Positions 15,884 to 25,859 of a DNA stretch of 60,980 nucleotides are shown in pieces (the first letter of the stretch is position 1; the number at the start of each line of letters is the position of its first letter). The stretch is from the NCBI GenBank assembly GCA_016208425.1, contig JACQYA010000183.1, positions 1 through 60,980 on the forward strand, given 5' to 3'. This DNA comes from Betaproteobacteria bacterium. Lineage in GTDB: Bacteria > Pseudomonadota > Gammaproteobacteria > Burkholderiales > Rhodocyclaceae. Position numbers and translations under genes: made by a program. The notes below the pieces were generated by a model. That model had not been told where the DNA came from and ran no database searches. It saw only the letters and a list, made by a program, of their open reading frames with translations.

Positions 15884-18439
15884 TCAGGTTGATTTTGCCG
15901 CTTTCTTGGTTGCCGGTTTTGCCGGTGTTTTTGCCGCAGCTTTTGCTTTCGGCTCGCGCTTTTCAAATTCGAAGCCGACTTTTCCGTCGGTGCCGCGCAC
16001 GAGAAAGGCTGAGAATTTGCGTTTTGTCCGCGCCGAGATGAAATTTTTCATCAGGTCGCTGCGACCGCTTTCGAGCAATTTTTGCATCTGCTCGCGCTCG
16101 ACGGTTTGCTGGAGGATGACCTTGCCGGAGCGGAAGTCGCAGCTTTTGGCCGGCCCGACCGATTTTTCGCAAACGTAGGCCATGCCGTGTTCGAAGACAC
16201 GGGCGGCGCATTTCGGGCAGGCGCCCAGCGCTTGCTGTCCCGAGAAATCGACTTCTTCGGCTGCGTCGCCGCCGGCGTCGGACTGGCCGAAGTCGAACTC
16301 GGGGGCGTTGTCGGCGTTGAGCTTGATGAGGGCATTGAACGAGCGCCCCATCTTGTTGCGGAATCCGGTCAGCGGGCCGATCTTGCGCTGGGTGAGCAAT
16401 TCGTCGATTTCAGAGGCTTCAAACTGGCGTCCGGCGACGATTTTCCATAGCGAGAACTCGCACGCCTGGCACTGGAATTTCTTGTAGGTTTCCTTGACCA
16501 ACCCACCGCATTTCGGGCAGGGCGTCGATAGTTCGCCAAAGTCGCCGGGGATGGTGTCGCTGTCGTAGCTTTTGGCGCGGTCGACGATGCGTTGCGTCAT
16601 CGCGGCGATTTCATGCATGAAGGTGGCGCGCGACATTTCGCCGCGCTCCATGCGCGCCAGCTTCCATTCCCAGTCGCCGGTCAGTTCGGGCGCGGTCAGC
16701 TCGGGGATACCCAGGCCGTTGAGCAGGGTCATCAGCGAAAACGCCTTGGCTGTGGGTTGCAGATCGCGGCCTTCGCGGTTGACGTACTGTTCGGCGATCA
16801 GGTTTTCGATGATCTGAGCACGGGTGGCGGGGGTGCCCAGGCCGCGACCGGCCATCGCGGCGCGCAGTTCCTCGTCGTCGACCATTTTTCCGGCACCTTC
16901 CATCGCCGAGAGCAGGGTTGCTTCCGAGTAGCGGGGGGGCGGCTTGGTGGTTGTCGCATTCAGCGCGACTTCGTCGGTGTGTACCGTTTCCTTGGGCTGC
17001 ACCGCCACCAGATTGCCTTCGTCACCTTCCTGGCCTTCACGGCCATAGACGGCGAGCCAGCCCGGATTGACCAGCACCTTTCCTTCGGTCTTGAAGGGTT
17101 CGCTTTCGACGCGCGTGATGCGCGTCGTCACCATATATTCGGCGGCGGGGTAGAAGACGGCCAGGAAGCGCTTGACGACCATGTCGTAAAGTTTCTGTTC
17201 GGGCTCGGAGAGGTGCTTCGGGGCTTGCAGCGTGGGGATGATGGCGAAGTGGTCGGAAATTTTGGCGTTGTTGAAAATACGCTTGTTCGGCAGTACCCAG
17301 TTGCGCGCCAGGATTTGGTGGGCAAACGGCGAATAGCGGGCGAGCGTCGTTTCGTCATGACCCTTGCCGACGCCTTCGCCGGTGAGCATGCTTAACGTCG
17401 ACTTGACGGTGCCGAGGTAGTCTTCGGGGAGCGCGCGGGCGTCGGTTCTCGGGTAGGTCAGGACTTTGTGTTTCTCGTAGAGGGCTTGTGCCAGACCGAG
17501 GGTCGATTTTGCGGAGAAACCGAAACGGCTGTTGGCCTCGCGTTGCAGGCTGGTCAGATCGTAGAGCAGGGGCGAGAGCTGGGTCGAGGCTTTGGCTTCT
17601 TCGCTGACCTCGCCCGGCCGGCCGTCGCACTTGGTCTGCAACGCCTTGGCTCGGGCTTCGTCCCAAACGCGGTCGGCGCGCAGGTGCTCGTCTTCTTCGG
17701 TTTTTCCCTTGGCGAATTTTTCGTCGAACCATTTGCCGCGATATTCGCCGGCGGCGCAGGAAAAGACGCCTTCGACTTCCCAATAGGCGCGCGGCTTGAA
17801 CTTGCGGATCTTGTCTTCGCGGTCTACCAGTAGCGCAAGCGTCGGTGTTTGTACGCGGCCGACCGTCGTCAGATGAAAGCCGCCGGTTTTGGAATTGAAG
17901 GCGGTCATCGCGCGCGTGCCGTTGATGCCGACCAGCCAGTCGGATTCGGAACGGCAAACGGCGGCATCGGCCAGGCCTTGCATCTCGCTTTCCGAACGCA
18001 GGCGCGTGAAGCCGTCCTTGATCGCCTGTTGCGTCATCGACTGCAACCACAGGCGCTGCACCGGCTTGCCGTTTTTGGCGTGCTGCGCGATGTAGTTGAA
18101 GATCAGCTCGCCTTCGCGGCCCGCGTCGCAGGCGTTAACCAGACTGCCGACATCCTTGCGCTTGATGAGTTTGGTCAGGAGCTTGAGGCGCGACTCGGAT
18201 TTTTCGATGGGCTTGAGCGAGAAATGTGGCGGGATCACCGGCAAATGGGCAAAAGACCACTTCCCGCGCTTGACCTCATATTCTTCCGGGCAGGCCAGTT
18301 CGAGCAGGTGTCCGACGGCCGAGGAAAGGACGCTGTCGTCGCTTTCAAAGTAGTCGTCGTGCTTGGTAAAACCGCCGATGGCGCGCGCGATGTCGGCGGC
18401 GACGGAAGGTTTTTCGGCGATGATCAGTTTCTTGCTCAT
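15884..18439 (-). CDS. topB: DNA topoisomerase III
   Basis: The 851-residue type IA topoisomerase begins with the TOPRIM domain (MSKKLIIAEKPSVAADIARA) and has DAGREGELI near residue 105. The active-site tyrosine sits in LTYPRTDARAL. It relaxes and decatenates DNA through a single-strand break. Two zinc-ribbon-like segments follow (CPKCGGLVKET...CQAC, about residue 625, and CPKCAARVFEHG). The tail is Ala/Lys/Pro-rich (KTPAKPATKKAAKST), likely binding DNA non-specifically. It is the last gene of the LysM-dprA-smg-topB series on the minus strand, separated from smg by about 170 bases. Confidence 0.96.
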   Translation of the reverse strand: MSKKLIIAEKPSVAADIARAIGGFTKHDDYFESDDSVLSSAVGHLLELACPEEYEVKRGKWSFAHLPVIPPHFSLKPIEKSESRLKLLTKLIKRKDVGSLVNACDAGREGELIFNYIAQHAKNGKPVQRLWLQSMTQQAIKDGFTRLRSESEMQGLADAAVCRSESDWLVGINGTRAMTAFNSKTGGFHLTTVGRVQTPTLALLVDREDKIRKFKPRAYWEVEGVFSCAAGEYRGKWFDEKFAKGKTEEDEHLRADRVWDEARAKALQTKCDGRPGEVSEEAKASTQLSPLLYDLTSLQREANSRFGFSAKSTLGLAQALYEKHKVLTYPRTDARALPEDYLGTVKSTLSMLTGEGVGKGHDETTLARYSPFAHQILARNWVLPNKRIFNNAKISDHFAIIPTLQAPKHLSEPEQKLYDMVVKRFLAVFYPAAEYMVTTRITRVESEPFKTEGKVLVNPGWLAVYGREGQEGDEGNLVAVQPKETVHTDEVALNATTTKPPPRYSEATLLSAMEGAGKMVDDEELRAAMAGRGLGTPATRAQIIENLIAEQYVNREGRDLQPTAKAFSLMTLLNGLGIPELTAPELTGDWEWKLARMERGEMSRATFMHEIAAMTQRIVDRAKSYDSDTIPGDFGELSTPCPKCGGLVKETYKKFQCQACEFSLWKIVAGRQFEASEIDELLTQRKIGPLTGFRNKMGRSFNALIKLNADNAPEFDFGQSDAGGDAAEEVDFSGQQALGACPKCAARVFEHGMAYVCEKSVGPAKSCDFRSGKVILQQTVEREQMQKLLESGRSDLMKNFISARTKRKFSAFLVRGTDGKVGFEFEKREPKAKAAAKTPAKPATKKAAKST

Positions 18440-18609
18440 ACGGGTTTTTCAGCCTGGGAGTGGTGCGTGAAAGGCAAATAGGGGTCTGGGCCGACGGGTC
18501 GGGACGCCACGTTGCAGGGCATCATAAAAGCACAGTGATGGCCTTGGCAAGCAACGGAGGCAAGGGAACGGTCAAAGTCGTCGCTTATCCGGTGTGTGCC
18601 CGACGCGGT

Positions 18610-19095
18610 TCAATGCATCGTTTCGGGGTCGGCGCCGTAGAGCAGCTCTTCGACGATGAGCGGTTCCAGATTTTTGTCGCGGCTCCATAACACGATCAGC
18701 ACAACGATCTTGAAGCGGGCGAGGGGCACCGGATCGTCGTCCAGCAACATTCCTCTATCGACGATGAGCTCGCGCAACGGTGCCGCGACGATACCGGCAG
18801 CTTCGAGAAAGGCGATGAAATTCAGGCAATCGCAGCCCAGCTTCGCTTGCTCCTCACGCGTGTAGATGCGCACGGCGCGCGGATCGGCGGAGAATTCGGC
18901 GACCTCGGCGCTCTTCAATCCGTCCAGCCAATCGAGAGCGACGGAAATTTCGTCGGCGCCGAAGCCGACCGCGCTCAACTTGCGGGCCAGCGCATCGGGT
19001 TTGGGATGGTCGGTGAACTTGGCGGATTCATTGAATTCGCTGAAGTCACTGAATTCGGCGTAATTCTCGAAGAGGTAGACGAGGATGTCGATCAT
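18610..19095 (-). CDS. smg: Smg family protein (DUF494)
   Basis: The 161-residue acidic protein starts MIDILVYLFENYAEF and contains LSAVGFGADEISVALDWLDGL and ends in LIVEELLYG, all typical of Smg. Its biochemical role is unknown; it is conserved next to dprA and topB in beta- and gammaproteobacteria. The start at 19095 overlaps the dprA stop by four bases, so the two are translationally coupled. Confidence 0.92.
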   Translation of the reverse strand: MIDILVYLFENYAEFSDFSEFNESAKFTDHPKPDALARKLSAVGFGADEISVALDWLDGLKSAEVAEFSADPRAVRIYTREEQAKLGCDCLNFIAFLEAAGIVAAPLRELIVDRGMLLDDDPVPLARFKIVVLIVLWSRDKNLEPLIVEELLYGADPETMH

Positions 19096-20204
19096 TGTTG
19101 GGCGCAGACAGGGTGTTCGGGCAGGCGCTGGTAGCGGCCGCCGGGCAGGCTGGCGACCCGTCCTTCGAGCTCCAGATGCAGGAGCATCACGGAAAGGGAG
19201 CCGGCGGTCAACCCACAGCGGGTGGCCAGTTCGTCGACGCTGCAAGGATCGTAGCTCATCGCTACCAGTAGCTCGCTGTCGGCGGGAGCGGCGCAGCCGG
19301 CGCTTTCGGGAACCGCAGTTTGGGGCGAATGAGGCCAGCGCAGCTCTTCCAGGACATCCTGCGCCGTTTCAACCAGTTTGGCCCCCTGTTTGATGAGCTT
19401 GTGGCAGCCCCGGGATTGCGGCGAATGAATCGATCCGGGGATGGCGAAGACTTCCCTTCCCTGTTCGGCCGCCAGGCGCGCGGTGATCAGCGACCCGCTT
19501 TCGACGGCGGCCTCGACGATTAGAACGCCCCGGGAAAAACCGGAAATCAACCGGTTGCGACGGGGGAAGTTGAACGCGGATACGGGGGTGCCGATCGGGA
19601 GTTCGGAAACGATGGCGCCCTGGTCGCCAATTTCCAGCGCCAGCTCGCGGTTGCGCGCCGGGTAGATGCGGTCGATTCCGGTGCCGATGAAGGCGACCGT
19701 GCCGCCGCTCGCGGACAGGGCGCCTCGGTGCGCGGCGCCGTCGATGCCAAGCGCCAGCCCGCTGGCAATGACCAGGCCGGCATCGGCGAATGCGGCGGCG
19801 AAGCGCTCGGCGTTTTGGATCCCTTGCGGCGTCGGGTTGCGGCTGCCGACGATGGCGAGCGCCGGGCGGTTGAGCAGGTCGATGCGGCCGCGCACGTAAA
19901 CGAGCGAGGGCGGGTCGGGTATTTCGAGCAGGGCTTGCGGGTACTCGGGGTCGGCCAGTGTGACGATGTGCTGCCCGCTGCCTTGCGACCAGTCGAGGGC
20001 TTTTTCGATGGCCGCTTGGTTGATGTTGTCGTACAGCAGGCTGGCGGCCTTGTCGCCGATGATGCCGCGCACGGCCGTTCTTCCCGAAGCGAAAACGGCC
20101 TCGGGCAAACCGAAGGCCGCAAGCAGTTTGCGTTGCGTCTCGCCGCCGATGCCGGGGGTCAGGGTCAGGCGCAGCCAGGCGCTCAACGCTATGGTTTCAG
20201 CCAT
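19092..20204 (-). CDS. dprA: DNA processing protein DprA
   Basis: The 370-residue protein has an N-terminal SAM-like region, the Rossmann-fold core with LAIVGSRNPTPQG (about residue 130), GLVIASGLALGIDGAAHRGAL and FNFPRRNRLISGFSRGVLIVEA, and a C-terminal winged-helix domain. DprA loads RecA on incoming single-stranded DNA during natural transformation. ATG at 20202-20204 (MAETIALSAWLRL) is chosen because upstream codons lack family similarity and overlap the LysM gene. It follows the LysM gene by two bases. Confidence 0.95.
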   Translation of the reverse strand: MAETIALSAWLRLTLTPGIGGETQRKLLAAFGLPEAVFASGRTAVRGIIGDKAASLLYDNINQAAIEKALDWSQGSGQHIVTLADPEYPQALLEIPDPPSLVYVRGRIDLLNRPALAIVGSRNPTPQGIQNAERFAAAFADAGLVIASGLALGIDGAAHRGALSASGGTVAFIGTGIDRIYPARNRELALEIGDQGAIVSELPIGTPVSAFNFPRRNRLISGFSRGVLIVEAAVESGSLITARLAAEQGREVFAIPGSIHSPQSRGCHKLIKQGAKLVETAQDVLEELRWPHSPQTAVPESAGCAAPADSELLVAMSYDPCSVDELATRCGLTAGSLSVMLLHLELEGRVASLPGGRYQRLPEHPVCAQQ

Positions 20205-20206
20205 AT

Positions 20207-21223
20207 CTAGGGTGTACGGACAAAATCGTTGACCGTGACCGGGCCTTCGGACTGCATCACCAGCGCGTAGGAGAGGCGGTCGAAAGTGCGAAAGACGAAA
20301 AGCAGGCCATAGCGTTCTTCCGGCACCCTTACTGTCTCCTTGCGGCCATCCTCGTCGCGCTGATCGAGCACCCGGTTGCGGTGAAGGGCGAGAACATGGC
20401 CGATCTCGATACCGTCGTTGCTTCCCCGGTTGAGCAGGAGGGTCGACCATTGTCCCGCCTCGTTGACGCCTCCGTAGACAGAGACGATGCGGCCGTCGAT
20501 CTGGGTTTCCGGCGCGTGCGGTACGTAGTTTATCAGCGGTGGAGGAAGGGATGGCATCAGGCGATCACCACGGCTGATTTCTTCTTTGGCCGAAATGATT
20601 TCGAAGGTGGCCGGGTTGCCGGCTTCGTTTTGTCTGGCCGTGCCGAGGTAGTACGCCTCGTAACCGAGCACGTTCTTCGTGTCCGGGTCGGATATCGGCC
20701 GCGTTTTGCGATAGATCTGCCATTTCTGCTGCGCCGGATCGGCGTCGGTCACGTAGGCGATGTCGCCGTTGCCGAGGAAGACCCGTGTCTGTTGGGTGGC
20801 GACGATGCGCGCCGCGTTGTCGAGCTCGTTGGCTTCGGCAATGAGCGGTACCGAGAGAAACGGCGTAATGAGTTCTGGCGGTATGCTCGGGATGGACTGC
20901 CGTAGCTGCTCGGCGTAGATTTGTGGCGCAAGCTTGCCGTTTTGGGTTCTCAGCCGGGGGTTGCCGTCGGCGTCACGGTCAAGAACGATGATGTCGCCGG
21001 GGAATATTCGGTGCGGGTTTTTGATCTGGTCGCCGTTCAGGCGCCATAGCTCAGGCCAGCGGTAGGGTTCTTTCAGGAATTTGCCGGCGATACTCCACAG
21101 GGTGTCGCCGGGCAGGACGATATGACGGTGCGGGGCGCTGTCGGCCAGTTGCAGCGGCTGCCCCCCCGCGCCGCAGGATGCCGCCGCGACGGCCAGCATC
21201 AGCGCGGATATAATGCGAATCAT
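20207..21223 (-). CDS. LysM-domain lipoprotein
   Basis: The 338-residue protein has a signal sequence with a lipobox-like AAASCG, so it is probably lipid-anchored. A LysM domain follows (HIVLPGDTLWSIAGKF...NPHRIFPGDIIVL, residues ~34-80), which binds peptidoglycan. The remainder is a conserved region found in LysM proteins next to dprA in Rhodocyclales and relatives. It heads the minus-strand LysM-dprA-smg unit and is divergent from def. The partner of the C-terminal part is unknown. Confidence 0.9.
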   Translation of the reverse strand: MIRIISALMLAVAAASCGAGGQPLQLADSAPHRHIVLPGDTLWSIAGKFLKEPYRWPELWRLNGDQIKNPHRIFPGDIIVLDRDADGNPRLRTQNGKLAPQIYAEQLRQSIPSIPPELITPFLSVPLIAEANELDNAARIVATQQTRVFLGNGDIAYVTDADPAQQKWQIYRKTRPISDPDTKNVLGYEAYYLGTARQNEAGNPATFEIISAKEEISRGDRLMPSLPPPLINYVPHAPETQIDGRIVSVYGGVNEAGQWSTLLLNRGSNDGIEIGHVLALHRNRVLDQRDEDGRKETVRVPEERYGLLFVFRTFDRLSYALVMQSEGPVTVNDFVRTP

Positions 21224-21404
21224 CGTGCTATCCTCGTATGGGCGGGCGGATACGTTGCCGTAGCAGTTTTCGGATCGGGCTTGTCCGCAGTATTGCGCAG
21301 GTCACATTTTTCCGTTTGTGCTATTGAAAAATACTGTTTTATCGCCATTTTTCAATACGTTGCGGTTGATTTTGCACGTAATTACTTCTCAGATCAAGTT
21401 TTTT

Positions 21405-21908
21405 ATGGCCTTGCTACCTATTCTCCGTTTTCCCGATCCGCGTCTGAAAAGAGTCGCGGCGCCGGTGAACGAGATTTCTGACAGCGTCCGGCGCCTGGTG
21501 TGCGATATGGCCGAAACGATGTATGAAGCGCCGGGTATCGGTCTGGCTGCGACCCAGGTCAACGTCCATAAGCGCGTCATCGTTATCGATACCAGCGAGA
21601 CGAAGGATCGTCTGCTGGTATTGATTAACCCGGTGCTGGTGGATGTGAGCGGCTCGCAGGTGTGCGAGGAGGGGTGTCTGTCGGTACCCGGCATCTACGA
21701 CAAGGTCGAGCGCGCCGAGCGGGTTGTCGCGCGTTATCTCGATCTGGATGGCAACGGGCAGACGCTGGATGCCGAAGGTTTGCTCGCGGTGTGTATCCAG
21801 CACGAAATCGATCATCTGGAAGGCAAGGTCTTTGTCGAGCGCTTGTCGCTGTTGAAGCAAACTCGAATCAAGGCCAAGCTCGCCAAACAGGCGCGGATTA
21901 CCGCATGA
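21405..21908 (+). CDS. def: Peptide deformylase
   Basis: The 167-residue metalloenzyme removes the formyl group from nascent proteins. All three motifs are present: [14 protein letters not shown] and QHEIDHLEG, supplying the Cys and two His metal ligands. ATG 21405 ([14 protein letters not shown]) matches the family start. The stop overlaps the fmt start (ATGA), an arrangement conserved in many bacteria. Confidence 0.97.
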   Translation: MALLPILRFPDPRLKRVAAPVNEISDSVRRLVCDMAETMYEAPGIGLAATQVNVHKRVIVIDTSETKDRLLVLINPVLVDVSGSQVCEEGCLSVPGIYDKVERAERVVARYLDLDGNGQTLDAEGLLAVCIQHEIDHLEGKVFVERLSLLKQTRIKAKLAKQARITA

Positions 21909-22834
21909 AGTTGATTTTTGCGGGTACTCCCGAGTTTGCCGCCGAGGCGTTGCGCGAGATTTTCGCTGCGGGCCATCGGGTTGCGCTCGTGCTGACCCAA
22001 CCGGATCGCCCCGCCGGGCGGGGGATGTCGCTACAGGCTTCGCCGGTCAAGCGACTGGCGCTGGATGCCGGGGTCGAGGTTTTTCAGCCGACAACGTTGA
22101 AAGACGAAGCGGCGCAGGAGGTGTTGAGGGCGGTTGGCGCGGATGTCGTCGTCGTCGCTGCCTACGGGCTGATTTTGCCGCAGGCGGTGCTGGATATTCC
22201 GCGTCTCGGCTGTATCAATATCCATGCCTCTCTGTTGCCGCGCTGGCGGGGAGCCGCCCCAATCCAGCGGGCGATTTTAGCGGGCGATACCGAGAGCGGG
22301 GTCTGCATCATGCGGATGGACGCCGGTCTGGATACCGGGCCGGTGTTGCGATCGGAGGTTGTCGCCATCAGTCCGGGGGAGACGGCGGCGAGCTTGCACG
22401 AGAAACTGGCCGGGCTGGGCGGACGCTTGGTGGTCGAGGCGCTTGCCGGTTTGCCACTGCCGGCGGTTCCGCAGGCGAGCGCCGGCGTCACCTATGCCGC
22501 AAAAATCGATAAAGCGGAGGCCGAAATCGACTGGCGGTTGCCGGCCGATCAACTGGAACGCCTAGTGCGCGCCTTCAATCCGTTTCCCGGGGCTTTTTTC
22601 CGGCAAGGAGGATCGGTCGTCAAGGTATGGCGCGCCGAAGTCGCTAGTGGTAACGGCGAACCGGGTGTCGTGTTGTCGGCCGATAAGTCGGGGATCGTGG
22701 TGGCTTGCGCACGGGGTGGAGCGTTGCGCTTGGTGGCGTTGCAGAAAGCGGGCGGCAAGCGTTTGCCGGCGGCGCAGTTTCTCGCCGGCTCCGCATTGCT
22801 TCCTGGAACTTGCTTGGCAGTTGCCGCGACTTGA
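21905..22834 (+). CDS. fmt: Methionyl-tRNA formyltransferase
   Basis: The 309-residue protein formylates initiator Met-tRNA using 10-formyl-THF. It starts [16 protein letters not shown] and has the catalytic segment [18 protein letters not shown] and a C-terminal OB-like domain. It overlaps def by four bases and precedes htpX by 71 bases, forming a def-fmt-htpX unit. Confidence 0.97.
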   Translation: MKLIFAGTPEFAAEALREIFAAGHRVALVLTQPDRPAGRGMSLQASPVKRLALDAGVEVFQPTTLKDEAAQEVLRAVGADVVVVAAYGLILPQAVLDIPRLGCINIHASLLPRWRGAAPIQRAILAGDTESGVCIMRMDAGLDTGPVLRSEVVAISPGETAASLHEKLAGLGGRLVVEALAGLPLPAVPQASAGVTYAAKIDKAEAEIDWRLPADQLERLVRAFNPFPGAFFRQGGSVVKVWRAEVASGNGEPGVVLSADKSGIVVACARGGALRLVALQKAGGKRLPAAQFLAGSALLPGTCLAVAAT

Positions 22835-22905
22835 ATTTTTTCGGCCTGCCCCGATTTCGACCAAGCGCGACAAAAATCTGTTTAGACGGGGTTGGAGGTG
22901 GAGAA

Positions 22906-23757
22906 ATGGTGGGTAACTGGCTAAAAACTTCGATATTGATGGCGGCCATTCTGGCGCTTTTTGGGATGATCGGAGGGATGTTGGGCGGCGGTTCTGGGAT
23001 GCTGCTGGCGCTGCTGTTGGGCGGCGCGATGAACGTTTACGCGTACTGGTTTTCCGACAAGATGGTGTTGAAGATGTACAACGCGCGGGAAGTCGACGGG
23101 GCTTCGGCGCCGCAGTTCTACAACATGGTCGGCGAGCTGGCGCAGCGCGCCGGGCTGCCGATGCCCAAGGTGTACATCATCGACGAAGCGCAGCCCAATG
23201 CTTTTGCGACCGGGCGCAATCCCGAGCATGCGGCAGTCGCGGCTACTTCCGGCATCCTGCAGCTTCTTTCGGCGCGCGAGTTGCGTGGTGTGATGGCGCA
23301 CGAGCTGTCGCATGTGCGGCACCGCGATATTCTGATTTCTACGATTTCGGCAACCATGGCCGGCGCAATTTCGTCGCTGGCTAATTTCGCCATGTTTTTC
23401 GGTGGTCGCGATGCTGAGGGCAGATCGTCCAATCCGTTGGCGGGAGTCGCCGTGGCTCTGCTCGCGCCGTTGGCGGCGGCTCTGATTCAGATGGCCATTT
23501 CGCGCGCCCGCGAGTTCGAGGCGGATCGGGGTGGCGCCGAGATCAGTGGCGACGCGAATGCGCTCGCGGATGCGCTGACCAAGATTGATGCTTACGCGCG
23601 CGGTATTCCGATGGCGCCGGCCGAGGCGCACCCGGAAACGGCACAGATGATGATTCTGAATCCGCTATCCGGAGGTGGGCTGGCAGGTCTGTTCAGTACC
23701 CACCCGGCGACCGAGGAGCGGGTCTCACGGTTGCGGGCGTTGGCGCTCGGCAGGTAG
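22906..23757 (+). CDS. htpX: Protease HtpX homologue
   Basis: The 283-residue membrane metalloprotease has two N-terminal membrane segments, then the zinc site HELSH ([12 protein letters not shown]) and the third-ligand region [14 protein letters not shown], with more hydrophobic segments between them. It degrades damaged inner-membrane proteins. A strong GGAGGTGGAG ribosome site supports ATG 22906. The gene is followed by a parS site at 23775-23790. Confidence 0.95.
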   Translation: MVGNWLKTSILMAAILALFGMIGGMLGGGSGMLLALLLGGAMNVYAYWFSDKMVLKMYNAREVDGASAPQFYNMVGELAQRAGLPMPKVYIIDEAQPNAFATGRNPEHAAVAATSGILQLLSARELRGVMAHELSHVRHRDILISTISATMAGAISSLANFAMFFGGRDAEGRSSNPLAGVAVALLAPLAAALIQMAISRAREFEADRGGAEISGDANALADALTKIDAYARGIPMAPAEAHPETAQMMILNPLSGGGLAGLFSTHPATEERVSRLRALALGR

Positions 23758-23774
23758 CATTTTTTCCGCCGACT

Positions 23775-23790
23775 TGTTTCACGTGAAACA
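23775..23790. promoter_or_regulatory. parS: parS centromere site (perfect)
   Basis: TGTTTCACGTGAAACA is the exact 16-base palindromic consensus of chromosomal parS, bound by ParB for origin segregation. It lies in the 55-base spacer between the convergent htpX and S1/P1 nuclease genes, about 22 kb from dnaA. ParA/ParB genes are not in the window. Confidence 0.93.
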
Positions 23791-23812
23791 TGGGCGTCTG
23801 GACGGGGTGGGT

Positions 23813-24760
23813 TCAGTCTTCTGACGGGGCGAGCAGGCGTTTCAGCAGATCGGCCAAGCGATAGCCGGCTTCGGCGACGCGCTGTCTTGCGAGGGCGGTT
23901 GCGCGCATATGAAATTCTGCCGTGAGCGTCTGAGCCGGGCTGTCGTCCGTCGGGTAGGCGCTGTCCTTGGCGATGCTCCAGCTTTCCTGTAACCAGTGTC
24001 GGGTGGTTCCGGCAGGCGGTGGCTGCGGATGGGCGGCGGCAATCGCCGTTGCCGAGCGTTCCAAGCGCTCGCCCCGCAACCAAGGTGGCCCGGGAAGATC
24101 GTCCCAGTAGGCGTGCAGGCTTGTCGGCTGCTTATGTGTCGGCACGGGGTGTTCCACGAAAAACCGGTTGCCGCCCCCGTCGCCTTGTCCCGTATTGTCG
24201 TATCGGCTGACGACATGCAACGGTTGATGGGCGTCTGCCACGAGGTGAATCAGCCAGGGAAGCGCGTAAACACGCGGCCGAACGCCAGTTCTCGGGTCAC
24301 CGATTTGCTTGGTCAGGAGGTCGAGGCGCTTGTCGAGCTGTCCGAAAGGCATCGCTATTGTCGCCGGATGCCCCAGCGGACGGTTGATGTAGTGCCAGTC
24401 GCGGTGTCTCCGCATATCGGGAAAGCCCGGTAATAGAGCCGTGGGTTCCTCTTCGGCGTCGTGGAAGCGGCGGTCGTTCTTGATGTCGTCGGGCCAGGTC
24501 GAGGCTTCGAGGAAGACGCCGGCTTCACGGTCGCTACCGGCGACGCGGCCATTCCACAATTCGTAGTCCGGGTGTTGCGCGAGCAATCTGGAGATCTTTT
24601 GGCGCGTGCCCGGGTCGAGCTGCTGCCAGGCGATCAGTGCGCTGATGCGATGCCCGGCCGCATTCCAAGCCGTTGCCGTCGGCGAGAAAATTGCCAGAGC
24701 CAACCCGGCGGCCGCGCAACGCCGGCGGAGTTGTCGCGCCACCGGGCCGTCCCCGAACAT
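23813..24760 (-). CDS. S1/P1-type nuclease, secreted
   Basis: The 315-residue protein has a signal peptide ending PTATA, so the mature protein starts with the Trp (WNAAGHR) that ligates zinc in S1/P1 nucleases. Further ligand motifs are WPDDIK, RDWHYIN and HLVADAHQPLHV. It should cleave single-stranded nucleic acid or remove 3-prime phosphates in the periplasm or outside. Its start lies one base beyond the stop of the upstream cation transporter gene, so the two are co-transcribed. Confidence 0.93.
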   Translation of the reverse strand: MFGDGPVARQLRRRCAAAGLALAIFSPTATAWNAAGHRISALIAWQQLDPGTRQKISRLLAQHPDYELWNGRVAGSDREAGVFLEASTWPDDIKNDRRFHDAEEEPTALLPGFPDMRRHRDWHYINRPLGHPATIAMPFGQLDKRLDLLTKQIGDPRTGVRPRVYALPWLIHLVADAHQPLHVVSRYDNTGQGDGGGNRFFVEHPVPTHKQPTSLHAYWDDLPGPPWLRGERLERSATAIAAAHPQPPPAGTTRHWLQESWSIAKDSAYPTDDSPAQTLTAEFHMRATALARQRVAEAGYRLADLLKRLLAPSED

Positions 24761-24761
24761 T

Positions 24762-25661
24762 TCAGCGATCCAGCCGGATGTCGTCGTGCGAAGCGGGATC
24801 TTCGAGAGGTTCCAGATGGGTCAACACGGTGACGTTGGGGATGGAGCCCCGGATCTCCGCCTCGATCCTTTCGAGCAACTCGTGCCCGACCTGGACAGTC
24901 CACGCACCGGGAACCAGCACATGGACTTCGACAAAATTACGCGTTCCCGATTCCCGGGTGCGCAAAGCGTGGTACTCGATGCCTTGCAGCCGGTAACTGT
25001 CGAGAACGCCGATCACCGCTTCATGTTGCTCGGGCGGTAGCGCGACGTCCATCAACCCGTCGGCCGAGCGACGCAGGAGCTGCCAGCCAGTCCATAGGAT
25101 ATTGGCCGCGACGAGCAGGGCCAGCATGGGGTCGAGCCACAGCCAACCGGTCAACGCGACCGCGCCGACACCGGCGATGACACCCGCAGAAGTCCACACA
25201 TCGGCCATCAGATGATGGGCGTCGGCTTCGAGCGTAATCGAGCGATGCTGGCGACCGGCTTCGAGCAGGATGCGCCCGGTAACGAGGTTGATGATCGTGG
25301 CGACCACCGAAACGGCGAGGCCGACGCCGACCTGTTCGATCGCCTGCGGGTGCAGCAGGCGTTCGATGGCCGTGACGCCGATGCCGACGGCGGCCAGCAG
25401 GATCAACAGACCTTCGAAGCCGCTCGAAAAGTATTCTGCCTTGCCGTGACCGTAAGCATGGTTTTCGTCTTCAGGTTGCGCGGCGACGCTGAGCATGGCG
25501 AGCGCCATCAAGGCGCCGGCAAGGTTGACCAGAGATTCTAGCGCGTCGGAGAGCAGCCCGACCGAGCCGGTCAGCCACCAGGCCGCGCCTTTGAGCGCGA
25601 TGGTGACCAGCGCGGCGGCGATGGAGAGCCAAGCGTAGCGTGTGAGAGATTGGGTATGCAT
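24762..25661 (-). CDS. Cation diffusion facilitator family metal efflux transporter
   Basis: The 299-residue protein has six membrane segments, with metal-binding residues in [12 protein letters not shown] (segment 2) and [15 protein letters not shown] (segment 5). A cytoplasmic C-terminal domain (residues ~210-290) follows. CDF proteins export zinc, iron, cobalt or cadmium in exchange for protons; the metal cannot be assigned. ATG 25661 ([12 protein letters not shown]) is chosen since upstream residues are not membrane-like. It is divergent from rsmB. Confidence 0.93.
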   Translation of the reverse strand: MHTQSLTRYAWLSIAAALVTIALKGAAWWLTGSVGLLSDALESLVNLAGALMALAMLSVAAQPEDENHAYGHGKAEYFSSGFEGLLILLAAVGIGVTAIERLLHPQAIEQVGVGLAVSVVATIINLVTGRILLEAGRQHRSITLEADAHHLMADVWTSAGVIAGVGAVALTGWLWLDPMLALLVAANILWTGWQLLRRSADGLMDVALPPEQHEAVIGVLDSYRLQGIEYHALRTRESGTRNFVEVHVLVPGAWTVQVGHELLERIEAEIRGSIPNVTVLTHLEPLEDPASHDDIRLDR

Positions 25662-25859
25662 GCGGCTATTATCGCCGCGAGATGCCTGTTTTGCCATCCC
25701 GGTGCCTGGCAAAAATGGCTGTGTAGCGAGCGATGCTCCGCTTCTTTTGGCTTGTGGCCGGTCAAAGATGTCGCGTTATCCGGGTATATTTATTCCTGTA
25801 AATCACCTAAACTCGATAGCCCGACGATACCCTTCAAGCACTTCTTGCCTTCATCGCCC

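Noticed and set aside
24149-24166. A third parS-like site (TGTTCCACGAAAAACC)
   Set aside because: It has at least four mismatches and the palindrome is lost; the same string arises from NRF codons in metH.
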